From positions 992,001 through 1,056,000 of the forward strand of contig NC_088958.1 of assembly GCF_010111755.1 (NCBI RefSeq): a stretch of DNA of 64,000 nt, given 5' to 3'. Under the pieces are notes generated by a model, which did no database searches, was not told the origin of the DNA, and saw nothing but the letters and a program-made list of their open reading frames with translations. Source of the stretch: Nakaseomyces glabratus (taxonomy: Eukaryota > Ascomycota > Saccharomycetes > Saccharomycetales > Saccharomycetaceae). Numbering within the stretch: the stretch's first letter is position 1; each line of letters begins with the position of its first letter. Below are positions 1 to 12,161 of the stretch, one piece after another. The position numbers and the translations under genes are program-made.

Positions 1-1058
1 ATCATTTGGCTAAGCCCACAAATTATTTGAAGGATATTATAGAAAGTGCAAGAAACCGCGGGATCGGTGTCTTGATCGATATTCATGGGCTACCAGGTGG
101 TGCTAATGGTGATGGCCATAGTGGGTTTCCAAATCGTGGAGCAGACTTCTTCAGAAATAGTGGTTATATAGACAGAATTTGTAATGACATCATCCCTGCT
201 ATAATTGAAGACATATGCAAACCAAACAAGAATGTTATCGGGTTACAGGTTGTGAATGAATCTGTTTTTGATAATAACGCCCACGGCCAAAAAAATTACT
301 ATAAGCGGGCTATTCAAACAATTGCAAGTAACCAACCAGGGCTGCCAGTCATTATTTCAGATGGTTGGTGGCCCCAACAATGGTCTGATTGGTTAAAGCA
401 GGAAAAGTTAGACTTAGTGACAGTAGTTGACACGCATGTTTATAGATGCTTTTCAGATGAGGACAAAAAGAAATCTGCTGATCAAATTATAAACGACCTG
501 GAGGGATCAACCAGTTTTCCTAAGAATGATGCCGATTTTGTTGTTGGTGAATTCTCTGGAGTTCTTGATGAAGAAACATGGAAAAAATCACCTGGCGATC
601 GGAATGAGTATGCCAAACAATTTTTGAACAAGGAATTGGAGGTTTTCTCTAAATCATCATCATGGGGATGGTTTTTCTGGACACTACAATTTAAGTATGG
701 CGATGGTGGTGAATGGGGTTTAAAGCCAATGTATGAGCGTGGTGGAATAAAGAAGAGATCAACACAAAACAATCTGAACATTGACGATAACAGAGTTAGA
801 CAGATTATTGATGAACACATCAACTACTGGAAGGATAAAGGTGGTGACAAGTTTGAGCATTGGAGATTCGAAGATGGGATTAATTCAGCAATATCAGATA
901 TCAAGGAGTTTGCTCGGTTTGACAATTCTAGACTGGGAAGATGGCATGCGTGGAAGGCCCAAAGAAGGAACGATTATATGAAAAAGAAAGGCGATAGTGA
1001 ATACATGTGGGAGTGGGATCAAGGTTATGACAGAGGTATTGCAGAATTCAATTTCTGA
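1..1058 (+). CDS. YBR056W: Family 5 glycoside hydrolase, YBR056W-like, 5' end cut by window
   Basis: Open from the window edge; the frame runs in from outside, so the true start is not in view and about 352 C-terminal residues are seen. Numbering from the Leu codon at 6: the motif IDIHGLPGGANG (about 24-35) and the pair NE (E85, in LQVVNES, the usual GH5 acid/base position) and GEFSG (E182, the usual nucleophile position) are typical of exo-1,3-beta-glucanase-like GH5 enzymes. The C-terminal tail (LGRWHAWKAQRR, then a Trp-rich stretch ending in GIAEFNF) recalls the uncharacterised S. cerevisiae YBR056W rather than secreted EXG1, and the neighbouring MUM2-UBP14 order agrees. Substrate and location are unknown; a glucan or glucoside is inferred from the family. 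Confidence 0.85.
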   Translation, partial: HLAKPTNYLKDIIESARNRGIGVLIDIHGLPGGANGDGHSGFPNRGADFFRNSGYIDRICNDIIPAIIEDICKPNKNVIGLQVVNESVFDNNAHGQKNYYKRAIQTIASNQPGLPVIISDGWWPQQWSDWLKQEKLDLVTVVDTHVYRCFSDEDKKKSADQIINDLEGSTSFPKNDADFVVGEFSGVLDEETWKKSPGDRNEYAKQFLNKELEVFSKSSSWGWFFWTLQFKYGDGGEWGLKPMYERGGIKKRSTQNNLNIDDNRVRQIIDEHINYWKDKGGDKFEHWRFEDGINSAISDIKEFARFDNSRLGRWHAWKAQRRNDYMKKKGDSEYMWEWDQGYDRGIAEFNF

Positions 1059-2995
<1,937 letters not shown>

Positions 2996-3349
2996 ATAAA
3001 CACGTCCGATCAAGTATAAAAATCATTATATGACGAAAGGTAACATATCTATATATGACTCTGTCATTGTATTTATTTATTTCATTGTAACCAATAAATT
3101 CTGTAATCAATGATATAAGCGTTCTTGATTATTGTCTAAAATAGATATAAATATGAGCAACACTTTGACTCGACCAATATAGTTAGGGAAAAAAAAAATT
3201 GTTATTAGTTAATATAGCAAGCAATCTGAATAATGGGTTTCTGTTAAGAATCCAAAACTTAACCAAATGTTAATTAGAAAAATAACCACAAAGTCCGAGG
3301 AAATGATAATTAGTAGTAAACCCCAAAGGTTACGAATAAAAATGTAAAA
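2996..3349. terminator. Convergent 3' region of ARO3 and MUM2
   Basis: A 354-bp AT-rich spacer between convergent genes, with no ORF of note. TATATA at 3050-3055 (about 55 bases after the ARO3 stop) is a typical yeast 3'-end efficiency element, and A-rich positioning tracts follow (for example an A run near 3190). The exact poly(A) sites cannot be read from sequence. Confidence 0.4.
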
Positions 3350-4804
3350 TCAAACTTTATCTTTCCCTAGCTTCTCTTTCAATTGAATAATTTGGGTTTT
3401 TAGGTCCTTATTTTCTTTCTTCAAAAGTTCAAGAGCTATATGCTTTTCTTTAGCCCTACCAAATGATAACATTCTAGCCATTTCCTGGTTTTCCTTCGTT
3501 AAAGTTTCTAGCCTTACAACAGTTTTGTGAGCTAAATTCTCTGGATCATATCTACCAAACTTTGTTGAGCTATTAGAGGGATTTAGCGCCATGGCGGCTA
3601 GGACACTCTCTAAATTAGTCTTTGTTTCATCTAATTCTTTTTCTCTCTTTTGTAAAGCTGAAGATAGCTTTCGAAAGATTATATCCAGACTGTTTGGGAC
3701 ATCTATTTCTTTTGTTGTAATATGCTCTTCTTTATCGGCTGTTTTGCTAGAAATATCCTTTGTATTATCTACTGCTACTGAAATAGCACTTTTCAATCTT
3801 GTTAATTCCCTCTGAAGAGATTGAAGTTGAGCATCTTTTACTTGAATATCGTATTTCAGTGTATCAATTTCTCCAGAAGATTCTTTCGGTTCCTTTGGGT
3901 TGACAGTAGCACTGCAATTGGATGGTTGACTGGATTGTGTGGCATCAAAGGTAGTAGCATTATTGTAGACTTGTCCATTATCACTGCCTGAGTACCTAGA
4001 AGGTAACTTTGTTGAATTTATTAGTCCTTGCTTATTGGTTTCCCTGTTTGTTGGATAATAATAGCCCGTGACAGCATCAGAAGTGAATGAATTTCCCAAC
4101 ATCGCACTATGAGTTGTGCTACTGGCTGTATAATTTCTATTGCTTGGTATACCATTATAGTTGACTTGTCCTAGATATGACGCATTATCCTGTTTTGCCG
4201 GAATTGAACTAATCGTGGAAGTACTCGTCAATGTCCCCATACTGTTATATCTAGACGTGAATAACTGATCGTCGACGCCTTTATCACTTGTTGTATTAGG
4301 GTAGCGGCTTTGTTGTGATGTCATATGAGTTAAATCAGAAGTCATTTTAGGAAACCTATCATTATTAGTAGAAACATTGTAAGCTGTTGTATCAGTAGTC
4401 GTTGTATCAGTACTTCCACTACTGGCTATTTGGTTGTTTCCGTTAGAATTGGCATGTGAGTAAGAGTAATCTGTAGCCAAATTATTTTGTGTAACCGTTT
4501 GAAACCCTGGACTGGAATTGAATGCATTTTGTAAAGGTTGAAAATAATTAGCATAAGCTGAAGCATCTTGAGGAGAGTTTACGTTCTTCTCATAGTTACC
4601 ACTATAGCTTGACCCACTCATCCCATTTAGCATTGAACTGGCTATGTAGGTTTGACCACTCCCAAATTGTGTATGGGCTTTCCCCTGGCTCTGGTTCTGA
4701 ACCTGATTCTGGTTCTGATTTTGAAACGCAGATTGATCCTGTGTACCCATGGATGTATTGTTTGCAAACCCATCTCCTTGATTGAAATTATAAAAGTAAC
4801 TCAT
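3350..4804 (-). CDS. MUM2: Mum2, WTAP-like subunit of the meiotic mRNA m6A methyltransferase complex
   Basis: A 484-residue protein, longer than the roughly 366 residues of S. cerevisiae Mum2. The N-terminal two thirds are low complexity, rich in Asn, Gln, Ser and Thr. The C-terminal third (about 315-484) is a predicted coiled coil (DIQVKDAQLQSLQRELTRLK; later LETLTKENQEMARMLSFGRAKEK, and a Lys/Leu-rich end), which is the WTAP/Mum2 family signature, including the EMARMLSFGRAKE-type core. In S. cerevisiae Mum2 works with Ime4 and Slz1 to methylate mRNA during meiosis. Position next to UBP14 supports orthology (YBR057C, YBR058C). The extra length lies in the disordered part. Confidence 0.88.
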   Translation of the reverse strand: MSYFYNFNQGDGFANNTSMGTQDQSAFQNQNQNQVQNQSQGKAHTQFGSGQTYIASSMLNGMSGSSYSGNYEKNVNSPQDASAYANYFQPLQNAFNSSPGFQTVTQNNLATDYSYSHANSNGNNQIASSGSTDTTTTDTTAYNVSTNNDRFPKMTSDLTHMTSQQSRYPNTTSDKGVDDQLFTSRYNSMGTLTSTSTISSIPAKQDNASYLGQVNYNGIPSNRNYTASSTTHSAMLGNSFTSDAVTGYYYPTNRETNKQGLINSTKLPSRYSGSDNGQVYNNATTFDATQSSQPSNCSATVNPKEPKESSGEIDTLKYDIQVKDAQLQSLQRELTRLKSAISVAVDNTKDISSKTADKEEHITTKEIDVPNSLDIIFRKLSSALQKREKELDETKTNLESVLAAMALNPSNSSTKFGRYDPENLAHKTVVRLETLTKENQEMARMLSFGRAKEKHIALELLKKENKDLKTQIIQLKEKLGKDKV

Positions 4805-5578
4805 TTGGTATGAATGTTACAAAAAGGCAAATCAAAGAAGGGAGACTCTTGGCAGAGGTGAGAGTTGTTAATTGTGTGAAGAGCAGTAAGCAAGTTTATT
4901 GAACAACTGTAACTGAAGTTCAGTTTATTTGTATGATAGCTATTATCGTTCTGAGAAATTCCTGGAGTGTATAAAGCCAACACCACTATGTTATTTGTAG
5001 CGATACTTGGCCAATAGCAGACGTGATTAAAAAGATTAGACCTCTCAACAGTATCTTACAAGATCATATGTCTTGCCGCTAATTGATCTATGCAAAAGTT
5101 TGTGATGACTGTTTCAATCCTGAAATAAAAAAGGACAAGCACAAGAAAACAGTTAGCAGGCAGAACATTAACCAAATTAGAAACGGGAAAAAGTAGCCCA
5201 AGACTTGGCTGAAAACTTGCCCGCTATTTATACCTTAGTTTTCCAACAGAAGTGGAGTTCATGAGATCTGACAAGAGTTTTAGCGCCGAGCGCCAATTGT
5301 CCCCCCACAGATTTGCTTTCCGGGTAACGTTGTTTCATATTTACGTGGTATGTTACATCACCTGATATAACAGCAATATGGGTCCTTCAGCCTCTAGGAA
5401 TGTTGTAATTACCAGGAGATAATATGCTAAAGTAAATATATTTTAAAGTCTCTTCTTGAGACTGTTTAATGGAATAAATGCTTTACAATACTAGACTATA
5501 GCTTTTCACTGGATATGCAGTACGTAATGATACTAATAACTATATATTCGAGCACTTTAGAAAGTACCTTCAACTTGA
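4805..5578 (-). promoter_or_regulatory. MUM2 upstream region with Reb1-like site
   Basis: These 774 bases lie 5' of MUM2 and 3' of UBP14; no gene is seen. CGGGTAA at 5321-5327 matches the Reb1 core and lies in an unusually GC-rich patch (about 5280-5330, containing a run of six C). The short reading frames here are not supported. Confidence 0.4.
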
Positions 5579-7915
5579 TCAGGTCCTGGAGTAAAATAGC
5601 ATGTAACTGTTCTTCATCATTTCTTCAAAATTGTTGCTTACAACTATTTTCTCATCATTGTAAAGAACCCAAGTGGGTTTGCCGTCTACCATTTTCCTAA
5701 TGAAAGCCACATAGTGGCCTGAGTGAACTGAGTTACCCTTGTGGCAGATGATTGCAGATAGTTCGTAAGGCTTGGCATCATGGTGGCCGTAAGTCTTCGA
5801 AGTGTCGCTCTGCTCTTTCAATTCTTCTATTTCGCCATCGTCATCCATGTTGTTGAACACCCAATCAACACTACGAGTGACATCATGGTTATTTAAAATT
5901 AGAGCCTTTCTACATAATTTTGGATCAAGTCCCATTCCGACCATCATAGATATGTGCTCAGGGTTGACATCATTCTTAGCCTTCTTAGGTGGTATAAACT
6001 CCGCGTTAACGTCTGCATCTTCAATATGCCCAAAAAGCCAGTTCATTGCCAATTCAGGGTCTTTGTTGCCAGTATGGTACAAGGCTCTCACGCAGGCATT
6101 TTCAGTAAAACCCATTTCCATAAGTTGATTAACAAATGTTTCGTTAACTTCAAATTGAATTTCGTCATTATCATCATTTAATTGAGTTTCTGTGTCCTTT
6201 TGCAAACCATTTCCTTTATATTGAGTTAATTCCAAAACTTCAGTAGGAGTTTCAAGACCCGGAATGGTCAATAGATTACTAGTTTTGACAGGAGTCCAAT
6301 TCTCGATCTTTATCCTGATAGGGTTGATGACTAAAGTATCAGGAAAGGTCCTCATTGCAGGCTTCTTTACAGCATTTACCATTTTCTTACAATTTGGACA
6401 TTTAAATTCAATAACTTCGCCAGAAAAATATGCATTTATTCTTTCTTCTAGATCTTGTGCATCATTGCTCTCTTGAAGTGGTAATTGGATTACATTTGAG
6501 GTTTCTGTGCTGTACTTAACACCATGACACTCTTGGCATTGTAGCCGATCCTCCATCATAAATTTCATTAAATCATTAGGGTTGTAGTCGGAGTTTTTAA
6601 ATAATTTTTTATCCAGTTCGTCAACAAAGTAAGTAAAGAATTCTAAAGCATCCTGTTGTCTTCCAGAGCTGAATTCTTCGTGACTGCCACCAATGCATTT
6701 TTTGAATGACTTTGGCCTGATACCTTGCTTGTAAATAGTTGGCTCTTCTTTCAAAGCAGTTCTCAATTTTGTCAATTGGGATTTCAAATTATTGGCAGGA
6801 TAAACAACATTTAAAGAAGGTGAATTACCTAGCATGTCAGTATCCCAGCCTTTGACACCCCCATTAAATAGGCATTGAAGAGTAGAATTCAAATAGCAGG
6901 AATTTCCTAAATTAATAAGCCCACAGCCAAGTTCCTGACTTGCGTTGAGTTGTTTTAATTGCTGTCCCTTTTCATCTACCATTTTAAAATCCCAATTCAT
7001 ATTCTGTTCAACCTGCAATTCAACCAAGGTTTTCTCATCGGCTGATTTCTTGTCCATATCAATCCCATATTTAGCCAAAGTTGTTTTCAGTACTTGTAAG
7101 TCATTGAATTTTACTTCATCATCACATGCATAACAATACAAGTCGAAGGAGGAACTACTCAAAGAGCCTAGTTTGATCGCTAAGCAGTGATCATTTTTTG
7201 ACTTAAAGTGCTCGAGTGCATGGGAATGCCCCTCAATACCAACTTGTTCTCTACCACAGCCTAAGTTTCCACAATAAAGACAAATCCACAAATTTTGAGT
7301 CAATTCGCAACTCGAGCAGTGTGTTTCTAAGGGTTTCTCTTGTACATTGGCAAACGAGAAACTATCGACATGCTTGCATGGCTTAATATCTAGCTCCCAA
7401 ACGTTGGCTTGATCAGCCAAGTCTTGAGATTTTGCATTCAAGACATGATCCACCTTTTCTGTCTGTGCAGCATTGGCTTCATTGGATTTTAAAACTATAT
7501 GAGGTGAACTTTGAGAGGATTCAAAATGTAAAAGACTCCAAACGTCATTGTAGTCCTCATCTCTTGATTTCTCTATAACTTGTAATTTGATCTTTTTACT
7601 AGAGTTGGTATCTTCATCTTCTTCACCATCCAGCATGTCTTCATATTTCCTTACTTTTGCCACATTTAAGTAATCAAAATGCTGTGCATCATTATGTTTG
7701 CCGACTTCAATGTGGAAAGGTGTGTGTCTGGGACAAACAGCTTGGAAGCAAACTAAGCAAATGTTAAGTGTATGGGCAGCCTTCGTGGAGTCCGTGAGCT
7801 GTTGCTCTTTACTTCCTGGCTTTTCGGGGTTATAGGGCGTCTCGAAACAATAAATACATTCTTCTTTTGCAATGATAGCTGGTACTTCCAGACCTTGCAA
7901 GATTTGATCAGACAT
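5579..7915 (-). CDS. UBP14: Ubiquitin-specific protease Ubp14 (isopeptidase T type)
   Basis: A 778-residue deubiquitinase (S. cerevisiae form 781). It disassembles free, unanchored ubiquitin chains so that they do not clog the proteasome. Domain order is that of USP5/Ubp14: N-terminal Cys/His-rich variant zinc finger (about 20-75), ZnF-UBP (about 178-270, with CKH, CSSC, CLYCG and H-x-H ligands), Cys box GLINLGNSCYLN with catalytic C340, GRQQDALEFF (about 418-427), two CxxC zinc ligand pairs (about 460-463, 506-509), two UBA domains (about 590-632 and 652-692), and a His box HSGHYVAFIRK with H734. All catalytic residues appear intact. It lies between MUM2 and TSC3, as YBR058C does. Confidence 0.97.
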   Translation of the reverse strand: MSDQILQGLEVPAIIAKEECIYCFETPYNPEKPGSKEQQLTDSTKAAHTLNICLVCFQAVCPRHTPFHIEVGKHNDAQHFDYLNVAKVRKYEDMLDGEEDEDTNSSKKIKLQVIEKSRDEDYNDVWSLLHFESSQSSPHIVLKSNEANAAQTEKVDHVLNAKSQDLADQANVWELDIKPCKHVDSFSFANVQEKPLETHCSSCELTQNLWICLYCGNLGCGREQVGIEGHSHALEHFKSKNDHCLAIKLGSLSSSSFDLYCYACDDEVKFNDLQVLKTTLAKYGIDMDKKSADEKTLVELQVEQNMNWDFKMVDEKGQQLKQLNASQELGCGLINLGNSCYLNSTLQCLFNGGVKGWDTDMLGNSPSLNVVYPANNLKSQLTKLRTALKEEPTIYKQGIRPKSFKKCIGGSHEEFSSGRQQDALEFFTYFVDELDKKLFKNSDYNPNDLMKFMMEDRLQCQECHGVKYSTETSNVIQLPLQESNDAQDLEERINAYFSGEVIEFKCPNCKKMVNAVKKPAMRTFPDTLVINPIRIKIENWTPVKTSNLLTIPGLETPTEVLELTQYKGNGLQKDTETQLNDDNDEIQFEVNETFVNQLMEMGFTENACVRALYHTGNKDPELAMNWLFGHIEDADVNAEFIPPKKAKNDVNPEHISMMVGMGLDPKLCRKALILNNHDVTRSVDWVFNNMDDDGEIEELKEQSDTSKTYGHHDAKPYELSAIICHKGNSVHSGHYVAFIRKMVDGKPTWVLYNDEKIVVSNNFEEMMKNSYMLFYSRT

Positions 7916-8381
7916 TCCTTAGTACTATCTTGTTGCTGATATTATTTTACAACAAAGTCTCCACTAACAACTTTATATAGACGTTGTTGTAATCTCATCG
8001 TTTATATGAAAAGTTTCAAGGGCAATTTTAAGAGGAAGATGAGGTAGACCAACGAAACAAATGATATGAGAAGAAATTCTTCGAAATAAATCTATATGTT
8101 GAGAAAAGTTCTAAAATAATGTACAGAAGTGTATTTATAAAATCGTAATATACCGTAACAATGTTGAATTCTGTATAATAAAATAACGGCTGGAGGAAAA
8201 ACCCTACGTAATTTACTCCATGAAGTTGGGCACGCACAATATGAAATAAAACCGATTTGAATGAATGCATAGTTGTTATGAGAGAAAAAATAACCATGGC
8301 CTAAAAATGAAAAGTTAGAAGAACAACAATAAGTTGTCTTATCTAAAATTAGTAGTGCCAATATGCTTAGTTGCACAGACC
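7916..8381 (-). promoter_or_regulatory. UBP14 upstream region
   Basis: A 466-bp spacer between the UBP14 start and the TSC3 stop, both on the minus strand. It is AT-rich. Two overlapping short minus-strand frames occur, but neither has a credible start context or composition. No specific regulatory site is claimed. Confidence 0.4.
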
Positions 8382-8636
8382 CTATAGGAAGAAGCAGTAT
8401 TTGACAATTCCAAATAGGGATAAGCTGAAAATCATCAAAAAGAAGGTATGTAAGCAGAATGCATCAAAAGATGTCATTAGATAGTATGGCATGTGGATAT
8501 AGTACATCCAGTATATTCTGTCCATGAAGTCCTCGACGCGGTGCATCATCGTAATACCTTTACCTTCCAACTCCCTCCTTTCCTTCAACGTGAGCACGTA
8601 TCTCATTGTGCTTTTCTTATCGTTACCAGTAGACAT
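8382..8636 (-). CDS. TSC3: Tsc3, small activating subunit of serine palmitoyltransferase
   Basis: An 84-residue protein (S. cerevisiae 80). It binds the Lcb1/Lcb2 complex in the ER membrane and stimulates condensation of serine with palmitoyl-CoA, the first step of sphingolipid synthesis. The C-terminal half matches the family closely: YWMYYIHMPYYLMTSFDAF followed by a hydrophobic segment (about 62-83, LHTFFLMIFSLSLFGIVKY) that is the single membrane helix. The ATG at 8636 is the only reasonable start. Its place between UBP14 and AKL1 equals that of YBR058C-A, which makes the call firm despite the size. Confidence 0.95.
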   Translation of the reverse strand: MSTGNDKKSTMRYVLTLKERRELEGKGITMMHRVEDFMDRIYWMYYIHMPYYLMTSFDAFCLHTFFLMIFSLSLFGIVKYCFFL

Positions 8637-9077
8637 TGCTTATGATATTCAGTTATGGTTTATAATTATAGGGATTCCTAAGGCACAATTCCAGCTAATC
8701 AATCTAATTGCAGACCTTCTAGCTCTTGCTATTTTAATAGGAACAATAGTTAAATCCACTGTTTCTCAAATTTAACGCTCTCAGCAGTTGGTAAAACGCT
8801 TTCTAAAACTATTAAACGCCATATGGAGCACACTCAGACTCATCTTATGCTAGCAATATTCTGATTATGAATTTCCATTGTTAGTGTCTCGAGAAGAAAG
8901 AAGACACGACGCGGTCGCTAGTGAGCATCGTGAACATCATAAATTCAGGAAAAATGGGCTGAGCAAAAACCAAATACTCGATCGTTCATTATGATTTAGT
9001 TACTTCGGTAGTATAAAGGACCAACTTGATCAAGAGTATTGGCTATAGGTACAATGAAAAAATAGGTAGCTTGTTTC
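8637..9077 (-). promoter_or_regulatory. TSC3 upstream region and AKL1 3' region
   Basis: A 441-bp spacer. A plus-strand frame at about 8524-8775 overlaps TSC3 antisense and is not credible as a gene. A short GC-richer patch near 8900-8925 (gacgcggtcg) stands out, but I cannot name a factor. Confidence 0.35.
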
Positions 9078-12000
9078 TCACTTGAACATAGAGAATAGAG
9101 ATTTTCTCTTGCCTGTTTCGTGACCACTGTTTGAGCGCGACATGGCGTCCCTTCTTGCACGCTCCAAATCGAGCGATTGTCTTGCCTTTGCGAAAGACCT
9201 CTTCATCTCAAACTTGTTCGACGTGCTGATGTTTATGCTACTATTGCTGCCGTTACTTGAAGTATATTCCTCTAATCCGTGAGAGCGTGAACGGCTTTTG
9301 CTATCCCTGGGCTCAATGTGGCGTTGCCTTTGTCTGTCTAATGATGTTCTGGCATTTGTAGATTGAGAAATTACTTTTGAACTTTGGCTTCGAGGCAGTG
9401 TATTTGATGGTGGTAAAGACTTTATGGTATCTTCTACTGATTCTTCGCTCATAGATCCCTTAATTCCAGGTCGGTGTGTGTTCTTGTTGTGTAGCAAGTT
9501 GTTCTTACCGGCTTCTGAGTTAAAATGTACCTCTTGGACGCTAAGATCCAACGACCGTCTACCATTTTTCTGCTGCTTATCAGTATCTTTTACCTTAGAC
9601 TGGATAGGCTTTTGTGCAAGTTTGGTCTGTCTTTGATTACCAAATGGATAATGCATTTTCAATCGATTAGTAACATCAAGGTCAACACTTTCACTAGATA
9701 ACAGACTGCTATCCACGTCGTTTCCGTTACTTGAATCAGCAATAGATGCTTCTGAAATGTCCATCTCGTTTAACTGTAAATCAAGCACTTGTGGAGCATG
9801 GGTTTTTACGTTTGATAGTTCCTTTTGAGGTGATGAGGTTCTTTTAATGTCTCTCGGAGGTGAAATATCGATCAACAACTGTTCATTTTGGACCTCTTGT
9901 GGTGTTGTGTTGATATATGCATTTTGCTGACTAGGTTGTTCATGATAAACTTGGTCATATTTTTGCATTTGTTTTTGTGGTGCTTCATAAGATTGTTGCA
10001 TCATTTGTGGCCTTGGAGGAAATGGTATGTAATTCGACCCAGCGTTAGGAAGAGGAACCTTGTTATGAAATCCTTGATTACTTGGAACTCCAGAATTATT
10101 AACAACTCCTTGGCTTATTGGAATGTTATGCTGATTGATAGGATTAGTTACATCGAAGTTCACTGACATATTTGTTCCTGGAACAAAATTCATCTTAGTA
10201 TTTGAGAATTGAGAAACGTTCTGTGGACGTCCTGCACTCTGTCCAATACCTGTATCTTGTATTCTATTTGTGTCATTTACAGGATTATTATATTCAAAAT
10301 TTTTGGGTTGAGATGGTATATTATTCGCCTGTATCCCCCCATAATTCCCTTTAACAGGTGCTGTAGTATTGTTAGCATCGTAATTATTATGTTTATTGTT
10401 TAAAGATTCGGTGCTTCTTTGTCTGTCTCCCGCCATAAATGGAAAAGGATTGTTAGATTTATGGTTCTGTGACTTTAGATATCCAACCATTTTAGGGCCT
10501 TCGGTCGCGTCAGCACCAACAAATCCAGCAGAAGGAACATGTGAGGAGCTTTTCATTGATTTACCACTGGAAGAAAAGGAGCTGATACTTTTTTGTCTTT
10601 CTGGATTAGAGCTGTTCATATTTCCGCCACTGTTATTAATAATCTGATTCTTAACTACATTGTCCTGAGCTTTTTGTTGTTTGAATTCCTTGTCTAAATA
10701 TGTGTTCAGTTCATTGACACTAGGAAAGTAAGGTTCGCCTGATTCATCGTGAGATTCCGGATCTGTCTCCTTACTGAATTCCTTATTTGATGTTTGTGAG
10801 AATGTCTTTTCAATTGTGTTACTAGATGTGCGGACACTTTTTTGTGAGATATTATCTGATGCCTGTCTTGAATTAATACTCTCGTGCATAGATCTTCTTT
10901 TATTGTTCACATCCAGGTGTTGATCTTGAATACTTGGTGAGTTCAAGCCAATCTCTAATGTGGGCTGTTTTTCACTTAACCTCGGATTTGGTATCTTTGG
11001 TATCATCTCAAAAGTTTTTATGTACAGTTCATCCAAAACCAATCCGTCTTCTTTAGAAAGTTTGGACTTGCTTGAGACCACCTTATTTTGCAAGTAGTTT
11101 ATTTGATTCTGGATTGTCTGCACTTTACTTTGAAATTTTGTGTACAAGTCGAAGTTATATGGACCAAGCCCGTATCTATCTTCGATCGGTACAGGAAGAT
11201 TCATAATTGAGCAAATATGATAAACAACTTGGAAAATATTTGGCCTCAGGTTTGGATTCTCCGCGAGCATGATAATAATCAAGTTGATAATCTTTGATGA
11301 ATATTTGTTTGGGGGGAAATCATATTTCGAATGAAGTATTGCCATTTGGCCTGTTATCTCAAATGGAGTAGTATAAAATAATAACTTGTATAGGAATATC
11401 CCAAGGGCCCAAATATCAGATTTTTCATTAATTGGTAAGTATCGATAGAGATCAATCATTTCTGGTGCTCGGTATTGCGGAGTTGTGTGTACATAAATAT
11501 TCTGAGTCATCATCGCTATATCTTGGTTAGACATCATTGGTGGGGAACACTGAGATGTTGATCCCATATCGCATAATTTGAAGTTATTATTCGCATCTAC
11601 TAAAACGTTTTCAATCTTTATATCTCGATGTATTAATGGTTGATCTAAGTAATGCATATTAGATATACCAATTGAAACATCATACATTATCTTCAAAATT
11701 TCACTCTCTGACAATTTTGTTTTTAGTCTTTGATTCATGTAATCTAAAAGAGACTTATTTGGACAAAGTTCCATCAATAGTAATACTTCAAACCCTGGTT
11801 TACCATCTGTTCTTCTTGATGCGTTTGAATCAAAATACTGCACAATATTTGGCGAGCTTTTCAATTTCTTCATAACTTCAACCTCATTTCTCATCTCGTT
11901 CAAACCCATTTCATCATTTACAATAACTCTCTTCAAACATGCTATATCTCCTACAGTTATGGCCGATTTTGAACCCAATGACTCGAACTCATTCAAATAT

Positions 12001-12161
12001 TCAACAAATTTCACAACATATATTTGGGCGAAGCCACCTTCGGCTAAGTAGCTAACAATTTCTACTCGATGGGCGCCAACAGAAATCATCTGCCCATTAG
12101 GATATTTCTCCTCATTTGGTGAGTTCAGTGAAGTCATGCTCCTACTATTTGGCCTTTCCAT
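9078..12161 (-). CDS. AKL1: Akl1, Ark/Prk-family actin-regulating Ser/Thr kinase
   Basis: A 1027-residue kinase starting at the ATG at 12161; the frame is open seven codons further, but only to a TTG. Ark/Prk kinases phosphorylate Sla1/Pan1-type endocytic coat proteins at actin patches. The kinase domain is N-terminal (about 25-330): glycine loop LAEGGFAQIY, Lys K77 in ACLKRV, HRDIKIEN with D180, HTTPQYRAPEM in the activation segment and DIWALGIFLYKLLF. The DFG motif reads DMG (D198-M199-G200; see findings). The remaining 690 residues are disordered, rich in Asn, Ser and Gln, with Pro-containing patches, and end in a basic RSNSGHETGKRKSLFSMFK tail. S. cerevisiae Akl1 is 1108 residues with the same layout. 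Position between TSC3 and ORC2 agrees (YBR059C). Confidence 0.95.
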   Translation of the reverse strand: MERPNSRSMTSLNSPNEEKYPNGQMISVGAHRVEIVSYLAEGGFAQIYVVKFVEYLNEFESLGSKSAITVGDIACLKRVIVNDEMGLNEMRNEVEVMKKLKSSPNIVQYFDSNASRRTDGKPGFEVLLLMELCPNKSLLDYMNQRLKTKLSESEILKIMYDVSIGISNMHYLDQPLIHRDIKIENVLVDANNNFKLCDMGSTSQCSPPMMSNQDIAMMTQNIYVHTTPQYRAPEMIDLYRYLPINEKSDIWALGIFLYKLLFYTTPFEITGQMAILHSKYDFPPNKYSSKIINLIIIMLAENPNLRPNIFQVVYHICSIMNLPVPIEDRYGLGPYNFDLYTKFQSKVQTIQNQINYLQNKVVSSKSKLSKEDGLVLDELYIKTFEMIPKIPNPRLSEKQPTLEIGLNSPSIQDQHLDVNNKRRSMHESINSRQASDNISQKSVRTSSNTIEKTFSQTSNKEFSKETDPESHDESGEPYFPSVNELNTYLDKEFKQQKAQDNVVKNQIINNSGGNMNSSNPERQKSISSFSSSGKSMKSSSHVPSAGFVGADATEGPKMVGYLKSQNHKSNNPFPFMAGDRQRSTESLNNKHNNYDANNTTAPVKGNYGGIQANNIPSQPKNFEYNNPVNDTNRIQDTGIGQSAGRPQNVSQFSNTKMNFVPGTNMSVNFDVTNPINQHNIPISQGVVNNSGVPSNQGFHNKVPLPNAGSNYIPFPPRPQMMQQSYEAPQKQMQKYDQVYHEQPSQQNAYINTTPQEVQNEQLLIDISPPRDIKRTSSPQKELSNVKTHAPQVLDLQLNEMDISEASIADSSNGNDVDSSLLSSESVDLDVTNRLKMHYPFGNQRQTKLAQKPIQSKVKDTDKQQKNGRRSLDLSVQEVHFNSEAGKNNLLHNKNTHRPGIKGSMSEESVEDTIKSLPPSNTLPRSQSSKVISQSTNARTSLDRQRQRHIEPRDSKSRSRSHGLEEYTSSNGSNSSINISTSNKFEMKRSFAKARQSLDLERARRDAMSRSNSGHETGKRKSLFSMFK

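Noticed and set aside
5802..6128. Plus-strand frames over UBP14, and similar frames over AKL1, ORC2, TRM3 and others
   Set aside because: All are antisense shadows of well-supported genes, with no family features and poor start context.
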